DNA of 64,000 nucleotides from Thioclava sp. ES.031. GTDB lineage: Bacteria; Pseudomonadota; Alphaproteobacteria; Rhodobacterales; Rhodobacteraceae. This document shows, one piece after another, positions 46,328 through 53,948 of this stretch (the first letter of the stretch is position 1; each line of letters opens with the position of its first letter). Location: assembly GCF_002563775.1 (NCBI RefSeq), contig NZ_PDJO01000001.1:754001-818000 (forward strand). The letters are read 5' to 3'. The notes below the pieces were generated by a model. That model was not told the origin of the DNA. It saw only the letters and a list, made by a program, of their open reading frames with translations, and ran no database searches. The translations under genes and the position numbers were made by a program.

Positions 46328-46931
46328 TTTTATGGTTCACCTCGTCGACGACGAGGAAGTGGTGAGAAAGTCACTTGCCTTTATGCTCACGATGGCGGGC
46401 TTCACGGTGCGACAACACCAGTCTGCGACCGACTTTCTCGCTGCAGCGCCAACGATCCAACAAGCGTGCTTGGTGACCGACCTGAGGATGCCAGATCTTG
46501 ATGGTGTTGAGCTACTTCGCCAGCTGAGACGCCTTCAGGTTCGCATTCCCGCGATCGTGGTTACGGGCCACGGCGACGTGCCATTGGCGGTCGAAGCGAT
46601 GAAAGCGGGCGCCCGCGACTTCATCGAGAAACCCTTCGAAGAAGAAAGCCTGATCGAGGCGATAAACCGCATCGCCTCCGAGTTGGAAGCAGAAGTCGAG
46701 ATTGAGAACACCGATGCCATTCGCAGCCGTCTCGACCGTCTGAGCGGACGGGAGAAGGAGGTATTGTCCGGTGTCGTGTCAGGCCTACCGAACAAGACGA
46801 TCGCCTACGATCTCAATATCAGTCCCCGTACGGTCGAAGTCCATCGGGCGTCGGTGATGTCCAAGATGGCAGCCGGGAGTCTGCCCGAACTCGTGCGAAT
46901 GGCACTCGCAGCGGGGTTCCTCGCGCAATAG
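46314..46931 (+). CDS. fixJ: Response regulator FixJ
   Basis: 205 residues from the ATG at 46314, inside the end of fixL. The receiver domain has 'VDDEE', phospho-acceptor Asp56 in 'LVTDLRMPD', 'VTGHGD' and 'IEKPFEE'. The C-terminal LuxR-type helix-turn-helix is '[37 protein letters not shown]'. Phosphorylated FixJ activates fixK-type genes at low oxygen. Confidence 0.94.
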   Translation: MLPDNFMVHLVDDEEVVRKSLAFMLTMAGFTVRQHQSATDFLAAAPTIQQACLVTDLRMPDLDGVELLRQLRRLQVRIPAIVVTGHGDVPLAVEAMKAGARDFIEKPFEEESLIEAINRIASELEAEVEIENTDAIRSRLDRLSGREKEVLSGVVSGLPNKTIAYDLNISPRTVEVHRASVMSKMAAGSLPELVRMALAAGFLAQ

Positions 46932-46956
46932 CCGGGCGCCCGCACACATTCTCAAA

Positions 46957-46970
46957 TTGACTTACCTCAA
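46957..46970. promoter_or_regulatory. FNR/FixK-type box upstream of the receiver-like gene
   Basis: TTGACTTACCTCAA: both core halves (TTGA and TCAA) at correct spacing; the inner pair (C/C) departs from the consensus. Its centre is about 85 bp before the CTG start at 47049 and just after the fixJ stop. Confidence 0.5.
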
Positions 46971-47048
46971 CGCCGGACGCGCTTGTCTGAGGCAGTATAG
47001 CGTGCGCAGGGGAAAAACTATCTCTGCGTTATCGCAAGGAGAGGACAG

Positions 47049-47408
47049 CTGGACACGCGGCGATTCGTCTTTGTCGTTGCCCGGGATGACGGGTTGCGAC
47101 GATCCATAGCCTTTGCTCTTGAGGCAGAGGGTTTGCTTGTTATGTCGTCTGGCAGTCTCCGGACGATGCGAGAGGTATCGGGGTCAGCAGAAATCGGCTG
47201 CGCGGTGATCGACGAAGACGCCATTTCCTCAGAGGAAGATGGGTGGCACTTGGTCATGGGTTTTGCCGTTCCAATCGTTCTTTTGGCTGACCGCCTACCG
47301 ACGATGCCTGATACCTTCAGGGGCACCATCCTGCTAAAGCCCCTCCTTGGGGAACGACTTGTCGAGGCAGTCGCGCGCAGCCTCAATCCAAAGGTTCGCT
47401 CTAAGTAG
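47049..47408 (+). CDS. Receiver-like protein between fixJ and fixK, apparent CTG start
   Basis: 119 residues if it begins at the CTG at 47049, six bases after the strong ribosome binding site AAGGAGAGG. No ATG or GTG occurs in frame before the receiver fold begins; the first conventional-alternative codon is the TTG at 47094, which would cut off beta-strand 1 ('RRFVFVVARDDGLRRSIAFAL'). The domain has an acidic pair in 'VARDDG', an Asp in 'AVIDEDA' at the phospho-acceptor place and a Lys in 'TILLKPLLGERLVEAV'. There is no output domain. Its place suggests a modulator of the FixLJ-K pathway, comparable in idea to FixT, but this is inference. Confidence 0.6.
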   Translation: MDTRRFVFVVARDDGLRRSIAFALEAEGLLVMSSGSLRTMREVSGSAEIGCAVIDEDAISSEEDGWHLVMGFAVPIVLLADRLPTMPDTFRGTILLKPLLGERLVEAVARSLNPKVRSK

Positions 47409-47488
47409 AATCCCGTACGGACATCTCCGAATTTCGCAAACGATGGATATGCGCGATGAATCTTCCTGCGTAGGACAGGGAGATCACC

Positions 47489-48133
47489 ATGACCATTCAA
47501 AGCAACCGCGAATTCGCCGCACTGGCCCGGATCGCGAAGGTTGGAAATCACAAGAACACGTTTGCCACCTCCCCCGTGAACCCGGTGACCAACTATGCTG
47601 CGGGCGAACTCATCTTTGGACAGGGTGACCACGCCGGAAAGATTTTCACGGTTAAAGGCGGGATGGTCCGTCTCTACCATCTGTTCGCTGATGGCCGGCG
47701 CCAGATCCTGGCCTTCTGCATGCCGGGCGAGGTCTTCGGTTTTGCCGCGCACGGCACTTATGAGTTCTTTGCGGAAGCGATCGAGGATAGCTCGGTTGCC
47801 GTTCACGATGTGCAGGTTTCCCTGACTGAAGTTTGGCTGAGCGCACTCAAGGCACACCTTCTCGCCGCGCAAGGTCAACAGCTGGTTCTTGGTCGGCAAT
47901 ACGCGGGCGAGCGTCTTGTATCGTTCTTGCTCGATATGGCCAACCGTCAGGGAGGGCAGCATTACGTGGAACTCTCCATGACCCGCTCCGATATCGCGGA
48001 TTACCTTGGTCTGACCATCGAGACAGTATCCCGCGGCCTGAGCAGGCTGAAGAAGGACGGGCTAATTCGGCTGCATAGTGCCCGGTGCATCGAAATTTCA
48101 GCGCTGGAGGCGCTTCAGGAAATGATCGAATAA
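47489..48133 (+). CDS. fixK: Crp/Fnr-family regulator FixK
   Basis: 214 residues. The cyclic-nucleotide-binding fold ('YAAGELIFGQGDHAGKIFTVKGG', 'RRQILAFCMPGEVFGF') is followed by a winged helix with 'MTRSDIADYLGLTIETVSRGLSRLKKDGLI'. The recognition helix 'ETVSRGLSR' is of the FNR/FixK class that reads TTGAY-N4-RTCAA. The N-terminal Cys cluster of FNR is absent, so it does not sense oxygen itself but should be controlled through FixJ. The ATG follows CAGGGAG. Confidence 0.88.
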   Translation: MTIQSNREFAALARIAKVGNHKNTFATSPVNPVTNYAAGELIFGQGDHAGKIFTVKGGMVRLYHLFADGRRQILAFCMPGEVFGFAAHGTYEFFAEAIEDSSVAVHDVQVSLTEVWLSALKAHLLAAQGQQLVLGRQYAGERLVSFLLDMANRQGGQHYVELSMTRSDIADYLGLTIETVSRGLSRLKKDGLIRLHSARCIEISALEALQEMIE

Positions 48134-48456
48134 TCGAATGATCGATAGCGTCAGTCTTGTTGCTGAATGCCCCTTCTCTCAATATCCAAAAGCCTCATGA
48201 GATCGCAGCGAACGGCGGTTCTCCGCCCTTTTGGGCGGAAGGAGGTTTTGGGCCCTTAGCCGACCTTGCAGCGCCCCTGACCTGCCAGGGGTCTCTCGCC
48301 CAGCCGCGATCGGAGGCTGGTGTCGCAGTGCGTTTCGATTCTGCACGATCGACAAGTCCTGCTGAATCGCCATCCGCTCCTCTGCGCAGCGATGCCGTTG
48401 ATGCCTAACGTGTCGACGCGGAGTCATGGACGCCGGATCGGACCGGTGGCCGCTAC
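48134..48456. other. Convergent intergenic region after fixK
   Basis: No gene is supported. It contains the hairpin at 48222-48239; the remainder has no recognisable feature. Confidence 0.45.
48222..48239 (+). terminator. Hairpin downstream of fixK
   Basis: TCCGCCC-TTTT-GGGCGGA, a perfect 7-bp stem, followed by AGGAGGTTTTGGG. It is a moderate terminator candidate. Confidence 0.45.
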
Positions 48457-49011
48457 CTAAGCCCAGTGGACATGCACCGTAATCTGAGGATGAAGGCGTG
48501 ACAGAAAGAACGCATTGTTCTGACGGGCGGTTATAAGCGCGTTTTCAAGCCGAGCCTGAGAGACGGGTGCCTTGAGAGTTACATCGCAGGCTTGCATACG
48601 CTCGCAGGTGAGGTCATCCGCCCGCATTTCGCTGGAGACCAGTATCACAGGGAGTGAGGGGCAGGCACGTCTCACGCGCATGCAGTAATCAATTGTGTCT
48701 TCCATCTCCCCCAAGTAATCGCCATCGACCATCAAGATGTCGATCTCTTCGGTGTGAAGCGCAAGCCAAGCGCCGGGTAGCGCTCCTTCCGAACAAGTGA
48801 GCAGCCTTGCGCCCTCATGTTCGCAGATTTGGGCGAGTTCATCTCTGATCACACCGGGTTCGCCGCAGTAGACAATGCAACGCTTTGGGAGAAGGCGCCG
48901 AGCCACGCAACGTGAGTTTCTGCTCGTTGAGGCGCTGTTGTCTTGACCTGGCGTAGATTCATCGAGAGAGCTCGCCTCAGCAGCGACGCTTCTGGAAAAC
49001 TTCCAATCCAT
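48457..49011 (-). CDS. Single-domain receiver-like response regulator
   Basis: 184 residues; the ATG at 49011 has AGGA seven bases upstream. About 40 polar residues precede a receiver fold with 'IDILMVDGDYL' (Asp at the phosphorylation site), 'LPVILVSSEMRADD' and 'DVTLKAPVS' (conserved Lys). The acidic pair that binds Mg2+ near the N-terminus is replaced by 'VYCGEPG', so phosphorylation may be lost. There is no output domain. It converges on fixK and may be a signalling partner, but nothing in the sequence proves this. Confidence 0.65.
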   Translation of the reverse strand: MDWKFSRSVAAEASSLDESTPGQDNSASTSRNSRCVARRLLPKRCIVYCGEPGVIRDELAQICEHEGARLLTCSEGALPGAWLALHTEEIDILMVDGDYLGEMEDTIDYCMRVRRACPSLPVILVSSEMRADDLTCERMQACDVTLKAPVSQARLENALITARQNNAFFLSRLHPQITVHVHWA

Positions 49012-49309
49012 TTCAAAGTCCTAAGAAAAATTCCAAAATCAATGAGAAGCAAAAATGTGCTTCCTCGTCCTAGATTAAAACAACCTTAAGGCGAAATTTG
49101 GGCATCTGCGCATCTCTTGAGACTTGCCACTGAAGCTGTATCCAGCCCCAACCGGCAATCGCTTTATGTGGTCTGAGCTTTGAAAGCTGGCAGTTTGAAA
49201 CTGGAGTGTTCAGCTAAGATTTCTTGCTGGGAGCGGAGTTGGCAACGGTGGTCCCGAAAGCCCAAATGGCGCCCCTTTCAAAAGCCGGGTCGTTGGTGAG
49301 ATACGCATA
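49012..49309. other. Intergenic region, no recognised gene
   Basis: It holds the promoter of the receiver-like gene (minus strand) and the degraded front of the ECF41 gene. No repeat or RNA gene is seen. Confidence 0.4.
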
Positions 49310-49312
49310 CTT

Positions 49313-49864
49313 CGCGACGGGTTCGATTACAGTTTCGACGAGATTTCGGCGGTCGTAGGGCGGTCTTCCGCAAATTGTCGGCAGCTGGTCTCGCGGGCAA
49401 GACGCAAGCTTGCCGGTGCCGATCAGAGCGCGCCGCAACGGGCAGAGGAGACCCACCCGCTTGTCGCGGCATTCTGGGCCGCAAGCCGCGAGGGCGATAT
49501 GAATCGGCTGCTGGAAATCTTCGCTGAAGATATCGAGGTTCATACGGATGGCGACGGCAAAGTTCCGGCGGCGATCAACGTGCTGAGAGGGAGCCGGAAC
49601 GCCGCGCGCTTCTTCGAAGGCTTGGCCCGGAAGGGCAAGCTGACGAATGGGCCTATTCCGAGACAGCAGTTGATCAACGGAGCAACAGGATATGTCGTGC
49701 GGGAAAACGGAGTCCTGCAAACCACGGCCTTCGCGGTTCATTCCGGCAAGATCAAAGCAATATGGATTGTCCGAAACCCCGAGAAGCTGCGGCATGTGCA
49801 TCCTGCAGAGAAAGGGTTTCCACCCGAAGGGTCGCGCTCTCCATGCTGTTCGGTCGACTTATGA
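49313..49864 (+). pseudogene. ECF41-type sigma factor, 5'-truncated (region 4 + SnoaL-like tail)
   Basis: One frame, open without a stop, reads 'LRDGFDYSFDEISAVVGRSSANCRQLVSRARRKLAG', the sigma region 4.2 helix-turn-helix, and continues into a SnoaL-like domain: 'PLVAAFWAASREGDMNRLLEIFAEDIEV', then 'GYVVRENGVLQTTAFAVHSGKIKAIWIVRNPEKLRH'. This is the ECF41 architecture, but region 2 and the start are missing. An internal ATG at 49499 could give a 121-residue SnoaL-like protein. Upstream of 49310 the sigma similarity stops. Confidence 0.7.
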
Positions 49865-50313
49865 GGATTAAGCCACATAGTGGGTTTCGTCTGGTTGAGG
49901 TCGGATCCCATGCTTAGACGCGAAGGCGTTCCAGTCGCGCATCCTCCCTCGCGCGCGATGCGCTGCATCGTAGATAGCCAGGTATCTCCACTGTCCCAGG
50001 TTGGCGCGCGATAGATATCGATGTTCTGGGAAAAATGCGCGGTCCGACGCGCGGCCATTACTTCCAAAACGGTCAAGACGCCCAATCATCGGAGAAACCC
50101 CTTTGGTATCGTCATGCCCCCGCGCGAAAACGCCAGTGGAGTGCGGCGCGTCCCCACTTACTGGAAGCCGTCACGACATGGCTGCTCGCTACGCGAGTTG
50201 GGCCGGGCCGTCACAGTGGCGTGATGCGTGATCTGGGTCAAAACAGCTTGTCCCACAAGGAGTTATCCCTGCTCCGAAAACTAGAAAACTCAAGACAGAG
50301 AAGGGAATTGAAG
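49865..50313. other. Promoter region of the cupredoxin gene
   Basis: No convincing gene; an open frame from 50035 is continuous with the cupredoxin but lacks a ribosome binding site. It contains the FNR-type box at 50228-50241. Confidence 0.45.
50228..50241. promoter_or_regulatory. FNR/FixK-type box upstream of the cupredoxin gene
   Basis: GTGATCTGGGTCAA matches TTGAT-N4-GTCAA except at the first base. Its centre is about 80 bp before the ATG. Confidence 0.55.
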
Positions 50314-50829
50314 ATGAAATTCACGAGACGCTCCGCTATTGCCCTCGCCCTCGCGGCTCTGCCAACTTTGGCTATCACGCCAGCAATGGCCGCCGAGGCA
50401 ACCACCGTGAATGTTTCGCTCTGGGACAAGGGCGACAATTCGATGGACGATCTGGGGCAGCTGCTGCCCATGGGCTTCAACATGGCTGGCGCCGGCGAGC
50501 GGGTCTCGAAGGCTACGATGGGAGTTGCCGCGACACCGTCGATCGTGCCTGCGGGCAAGGTCACCTTCGAGGTCAAGAACGACTCCAAGGGCACCGTGCA
50601 TGAGATGATCGTGGCCCCGATCAAGAGCGCGACCGAGGACCTGCCATACGACAAGGACGAGATGCGGGTCGAAGAAGAAAAGGCCGGCCATCTCGGCGAG
50701 GTCTCGGAACTCGATCCCGGTCAGAGCGGCTCGCTTACGGTGACGCTGAAGCCGGGCGAATACATCCTCTACTGCAACATTCCTGGCCACTACGTCATGG
50801 GGATGTGGACGCTGGTGCGTGTAGAATAA
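50314..50829 (+). CDS. Periplasmic cupredoxin (type-1 copper protein)
   Basis: 171 residues from the ATG at 50314 (GAAGGGAA upstream). The signal peptide ends near 'ITPAMAAEA'. The copper site can be read as His in 'GTVHEMIVAP' plus Cys, His and Met in 'YCNIPGHYVMGMW'. The loop between ligands is short and the fold begins 'TVNVSLWDKG', so it is closer to plastocyanin/azurin-like cupredoxins of unknown partner than to classical pseudoazurin. It may carry electrons in respiration or act in copper handling. The FNR-type box fits low-oxygen expression. Confidence 0.85.
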   Translation: MKFTRRSAIALALAALPTLAITPAMAAEATTVNVSLWDKGDNSMDDLGQLLPMGFNMAGAGERVSKATMGVAATPSIVPAGKVTFEVKNDSKGTVHEMIVAPIKSATEDLPYDKDEMRVEEEKAGHLGEVSELDPGQSGSLTVTLKPGEYILYCNIPGHYVMGMWTLVRVE

Positions 50830-50864
50830 CTTCGACAGGTCCGACGACCGCCACGCAAAGGCTT

Positions 50865-50901
50865 GGCCCGGGGCGAAGCATGAAAGCTTAGCCCCGAGGC
50901 C
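50865..50901. terminator. Bidirectional hairpin between cupredoxin and queF genes
   Basis: GGCC-CGGGGC-(G)AAGC pairs with GCTT(A)-GCCCCG-(A)GGCC. It lies between two convergent genes and could terminate both. Confidence 0.65.
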
Positions 50902-50916
50902 GTGACGCGGCGAAGC

Positions 50917-51381
50917 TCAGCCACGCCCGCGATAGGGCGGAACACCCTGATCGGGGATCCAGACCCCCTGGGGCATCGCCCCGGTCTGCCAGAACACGTC
51001 GATCGGGATGCCGCCGCGCGGATACCAGTAGCCGCCGATGCGAAGCCATTGCGGTTCGAGGAAATCGACCAGCCGCCGCGCGATCGAGATCGTGCAATCC
51101 TCGTGGAACGCCCCGTGATTGCGGAACGAGGTGAGGTAAAGCTTCAGCGATTTCGACTCCACCAGCCATTGCCCCGGCACATAGTCGATCACCAGATGCG
51201 CGAAGTCGGGCTGCCCCGTCATCGGGCAGAGCGAGGTAAACTCAGGTGCCGTGAAGCGCACGTTGTAGCTGATATCGGCCTGCGGATTGGCCACGCGTTC
51301 GAGCTCGGCCTCTTCCGGGCTTGCCGGGATGCGGGTCGCGCCGCCGAGCTGCTTGAGATCGCTATAGATCGAGTCTGTCAT
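50917..51381 (-). CDS. queF: NADPH-dependent 7-cyano-7-deazaguanine reductase QueF
   Basis: 154 residues from the ATG at 51381, the short unimodular form (as in Bacillus). The active site is in '[20 protein letters not shown]', with the thioimide-forming Cys and the catalytic Asp. The QueF motif '[15 protein letters not shown]' binds NADPH, and 'HEDCTISI' follows. It makes preQ1 from preQ0, the last precursor step before tRNA insertion and the ligand of the riboswitch heading this operon. Confidence 0.95.
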   Translation of the reverse strand: MTDSIYSDLKQLGGATRIPASPEEAELERVANPQADISYNVRFTAPEFTSLCPMTGQPDFAHLVIDYVPGQWLVESKSLKLYLTSFRNHGAFHEDCTISIARRLVDFLEPQWLRIGGYWYPRGGIPIDVFWQTGAMPQGVWIPDQGVPPYRGRG

Positions 51382-51398
51382 TTTCGGTCTCCGATGTG

Positions 51399-52109
51399 TC
51401 AGACGCCGCGTTTGTTGCCCCAGATCAGGACATGCAACTGCGGCAGAATACGGGGGACGAACCAGCTGTCCGCCATGGCGGTTTCCGTCAGCCAGCCAAG
51501 CCGGTCGGCCAGGCCCTGCGGATCGACCGGCACTTCGGGATCGACCTCGGGATTTCCCGGCTGAAGAAAGAGCGGCAGATCGGGGTGGCGGGCATGGGCC
51601 GACTTGGCCCAGTCGTAATCCGCCCGGTCGAAGATCACGATCTTCATCACGGTGCTGCGGGCCGCGTGTCCGGCTGCCACGCACTCGGCAAAGGCGTCCC
51701 AATCGACCTGCTCTCCGCTCGAGGGCGGCTTGGGCGACAGCACCAGCGTGTCGAGATCGCCGAACCACGGCCGCGCGACAGAGCCCTGTGTTTCGCAGGC
51801 GAAACGGTAGCCAGCGGCCCGCCCGAGCGCGATCAGCGGTCCGAAATCCTGAATGGCCGGGTTGCCTCCGCTGAGCGAGATCGTCAGTGGCCGGTCGCCC
51901 GACAGACGGCGCAGCTCTGCCCAGACTTCCTCGGAACTCATCGGCGCCCATGTGTGGCGATAGGCGCTGTCGACCGCGTGGAGGCTGTCGCACCACGCGC
52001 AGCGGTAATCGCAGCCGCCCGCGCGCACGAAGAGCGTGGGCTCGCCGATCAGCGCGCCTTCGCCCTGAATGGTCGGGCCGAAAATCTCGGCGATGCGCAG
52101 GGTGGTCAT
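51399..52109 (-). CDS. queE: 7-carboxy-7-deazaguanine synthase QueE (radical SAM)
   Basis: 236 residues from the ATG at 52109, overlapping the queD stop by four bases. The radical SAM cluster motif is 'CDYRCAWC' (CX3CX2C), preceded by 'SIQGEG'-type '[17 protein letters not shown]' and followed by '[10 protein letters not shown]'. It converts 6-carboxy-tetrahydropterin to 7-carboxy-7-deazaguanine. Confidence 0.95.
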   Translation of the reverse strand: MTTLRIAEIFGPTIQGEGALIGEPTLFVRAGGCDYRCAWCDSLHAVDSAYRHTWAPMSSEEVWAELRRLSGDRPLTISLSGGNPAIQDFGPLIALGRAAGYRFACETQGSVARPWFGDLDTLVLSPKPPSSGEQVDWDAFAECVAAGHAARSTVMKIVIFDRADYDWAKSAHARHPDLPLFLQPGNPEVDPEVPVDPQGLADRLGWLTETAMADSWFVPRILPQLHVLIWGNKRGV

Positions 52110-52459
52110 GGACGGTATTCCGCCCAGGTCTTGGGCGTTTCGCTGACCAGTGCCGCGCTGGTCTCGGGCCAGCGTGCTTTGCACCAGTCGTAGAAATGCT
52201 TGGCCATGTTCTCGGCGGTCGAGGGCACCTCCATCACGTCGTTGAGGTGGCGATGGTCGAAGGTGTCGTCGATATAGGTCTTGAGCGGTTTCAGATCGTG
52301 ATAGTCGCGCACGAACCCGTTTTCATCGAGCGTCGCGGCGGCGAGCTCGACCACCACGATGTAATTGTGCCCGTGCAGCCGCGCGCATTGGTGATCGGCG
52401 GGCAGATTCGAAAGCTGGTGCGAGGCGGAGAAGTGGAATTCCTTGCGGATACGGAACAT
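52106..52459 (-). CDS. queD: 6-carboxy-5,6,7,8-tetrahydropterin synthase QueD
   Basis: 117 residues from the ATG at 52459, whose first base is shared with the queC stop (TGATG). Zinc ligands lie in 'FSASHQL' and 'CARLHGHNY', with the catalytic Cys in the latter. It acts on dihydroneopterin triphosphate. Confidence 0.95.
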   Translation of the reverse strand: MFRIRKEFHFSASHQLSNLPADHQCARLHGHNYIVVVELAAATLDENGFVRDYHDLKPLKTYIDDTFDHRHLNDVMEVPSTAENMAKHFYDWCKARWPETSAALVSETPKTWAEYRP

Positions 52460-53160
52460 CAGCGGGCCTCCTTCTCGGCGACGGCCTTGGCCCAGAAATC
52501 GGGATCGACATAGGCGGTCGGGTCTTCGACGCCCGCAAGGTGGAACGCCTCGCGCCGCTCGACACAGGTGCCGCAGCGCCCGCAATGCACCTCGCCGCCT
52601 TTGTAGCACGACCACGTCTCAGCAAAGGGCGTGCCGTGTTTGGCGCCCTCGGCCACGATGTCGGCCTTCGAGCGATGCACGAAGGGCGTATGGAGCCGCA
52701 CATCGGCATAGCCGTCTAGCGCCATGCGCTGCATCGCATCGAAGCTTTCAGTGAAGGCAGGGCGGCAATCGGGGTAGATGAAGTGATCGCCCCCATGCAC
52801 CGCAGTCGCCACCGCTTCGTCGCCATTTGCGGCGGCCACGCCGAAGCCGATGGCGAGCATGATCGCGTTGCGGTTCGGGACAACGGTGATGCGCATCGTC
52901 TCTTCGGCGTAATGCCCGTCGGGCACGTCGATATCGTCGGTCAGCGCCGATCCGGTCAGCGCGGCCCCGATCGGGCGCATGTCGATGAGGTGATGCGGCA
53001 CGCCAAGGCGGCGCGCGGCGGCGGCGGCGTAATCAAGCTCCTTGCGGTGCCGTTGTCCGTAATCGAAGGAGACGAGCCGCGTGAGATTACCCTCAGCGGC
53101 GACGATATGGGCGAGCGATACGGAATCGAGTCCGCCCGAGCAGATGACGAGAGTCTTCAT
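52459..53160 (-). CDS. queC: 7-cyano-7-deazaguanine synthase QueC
   Basis: 233 residues from the ATG at 53160. The PP-loop is 'CSGGLDSVSLAH', and the zinc site is the cysteine cluster in 'CYKGGEVHCGRCGTC'. 'FDYGQRHRKEL' is a family mark. It turns the carboxylate to preQ0 using ATP and ammonia. As first gene of queCDEF, its ribosome binding site (AAGGG) is the 3' end of the preQ1 riboswitch, so preQ1 should repress translation. Confidence 0.95.
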   Translation of the reverse strand: MKTLVICSGGLDSVSLAHIVAAEGNLTRLVSFDYGQRHRKELDYAAAAARRLGVPHHLIDMRPIGAALTGSALTDDIDVPDGHYAEETMRITVVPNRNAIMLAIGFGVAAANGDEAVATAVHGGDHFIYPDCRPAFTESFDAMQRMALDGYADVRLHTPFVHRSKADIVAEGAKHGTPFAETWSCYKGGEVHCGRCGTCVERREAFHLAGVEDPTAYVDPDFWAKAVAEKEAR

Positions 53161-53497
53161 ATTTGAACCCTTGTTTTGATGACCGGGTAGGCTGCGACCG
53201 GTTGAGCGGGCCTCTAAAGGAAGGGGCAGGGCTCTGCAAGAGCGCGTCGCCCGAGGCGGCTGGAGGCGCGAATTGGGATTGAGTCGTGACCATTGCGACG
53301 CTTGGGAGAGCAAACGAACGGGGTAGTGCTCGGTCTCGCGTCCAGTGGACCGGGCACCTCGGTTCAACTTCCTCCCTCTCGGTCGCCTGAGCTTGGCGCG
53401 CCGAGTGTCAGTGCCGACCAATCGGTGCGTGAAAGGCATCGACGCTCTCAAAACTGCGCCCGATGACTGGAGACACAGCCTCCCCGTCAGACAGTGT
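53161..53497. other. Leader region of the queuosine operon
   Basis: It contains the preQ1-I riboswitch at 53168-53204 (minus strand). 53205-53497 has no supported gene and probably holds the promoter for queC. Confidence 0.5.
53168..53204 (-). promoter_or_regulatory. preQ1-I riboswitch before queC
   Basis: On the minus strand the RNA reads ACCGG-(UCGCAGCCUAC)-CCGGU-CAUC-AAAACAAGGG. ACCGG and CCGGU form P1. The loop UCGCAG and the A-rich tail AAAACAAGG match the well-known Thermoanaerobacter tengcongensis preQ1-I aptamer almost base for base. The final AAGGG is the queC Shine-Dalgarno sequence, eight bases before ATG, so ligand binding should hide it. Downstream genes make preQ1. Confidence 0.88.
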
Positions 53498-53872
53498 TCA
53501 TTGGTTCGTAATGTCGCCCTTGAGAGAATAGCTGATCATCAGCACGTCCTTGCGGGTCTGTTCGTCGATGTCATGCGCGGCCATGACCGACATGATGTCA
53601 TCGATTGCAGCCATGTATTCGCCCGTGCTGATATTCATGCCACGATGCGCTGCCACCATGTCGCGGCCGGTATATTGCTCGGGACCGCCACTGCCAGCGC
53701 CGAAGAAATCGCAGAGATGGGCTTTGGCTGTGTTCAGGTCGTCCGGTCTTTCGCGATACGGCAGGAAGCGGGCGCTGATCTCCGGGTTTTGCATATGCGC
53801 CTCGAGGACGTCATCGACGAGGGCCTTGATCCCGGGCTTCCCGCCCAGCCGTTCGTAAAGGGTCTGTTCCAT
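53498..53872 (-). CDS. Group 1 truncated haemoglobin
   Basis: 124 residues. 'LYERLGGKPGIKALVDDVLEAH' (helix A/B), 'FFGAGSGGPEQYTGRDMVAAHRGMNIS' with the proximal His in 'AAHRGMNI', and 'AAIDDIMSVMAAHDID' give a typical trHbN pattern. The family binds oxygen or nitric oxide and often detoxifies NO. Its ATG follows a good ribosome binding site (AAGGAG). It lies downstream of the FAD oxidase gene on the same strand, separated by a hairpin. Confidence 0.9.
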   Translation of the reverse strand: MEQTLYERLGGKPGIKALVDDVLEAHMQNPEISARFLPYRERPDDLNTAKAHLCDFFGAGSGGPEQYTGRDMVAAHRGMNISTGEYMAAIDDIMSVMAAHDIDEQTRKDVLMISYSLKGDITNQ

Positions 53873-53914
53873 CGTTCTGGCTCCTTGGTGACTATGCAGT
53901 GCATCGGCAGCGTG

Positions 53915-53942
53915 ACCCCGGGCGCTGGCGCGCGCCCGGGGT
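53915..53942 (-). terminator. Hairpin between FAD oxidase and haemoglobin genes
   Basis: ACCCCGGGCGC pairs perfectly with GCGCCCGGGGT around a 6-base loop. No T-tract follows on the minus strand, so it may only partly separate the two genes. Confidence 0.5.
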
Positions 53943-53948
53943 GGAGGC

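Noticed and set aside
50314..50829. Calling the cupredoxin pseudoazurin
   Set aside because: The ligand spacing (Cys, His and Met within one short loop) and the fold order differ from classical pseudoazurin, so the general name was kept.
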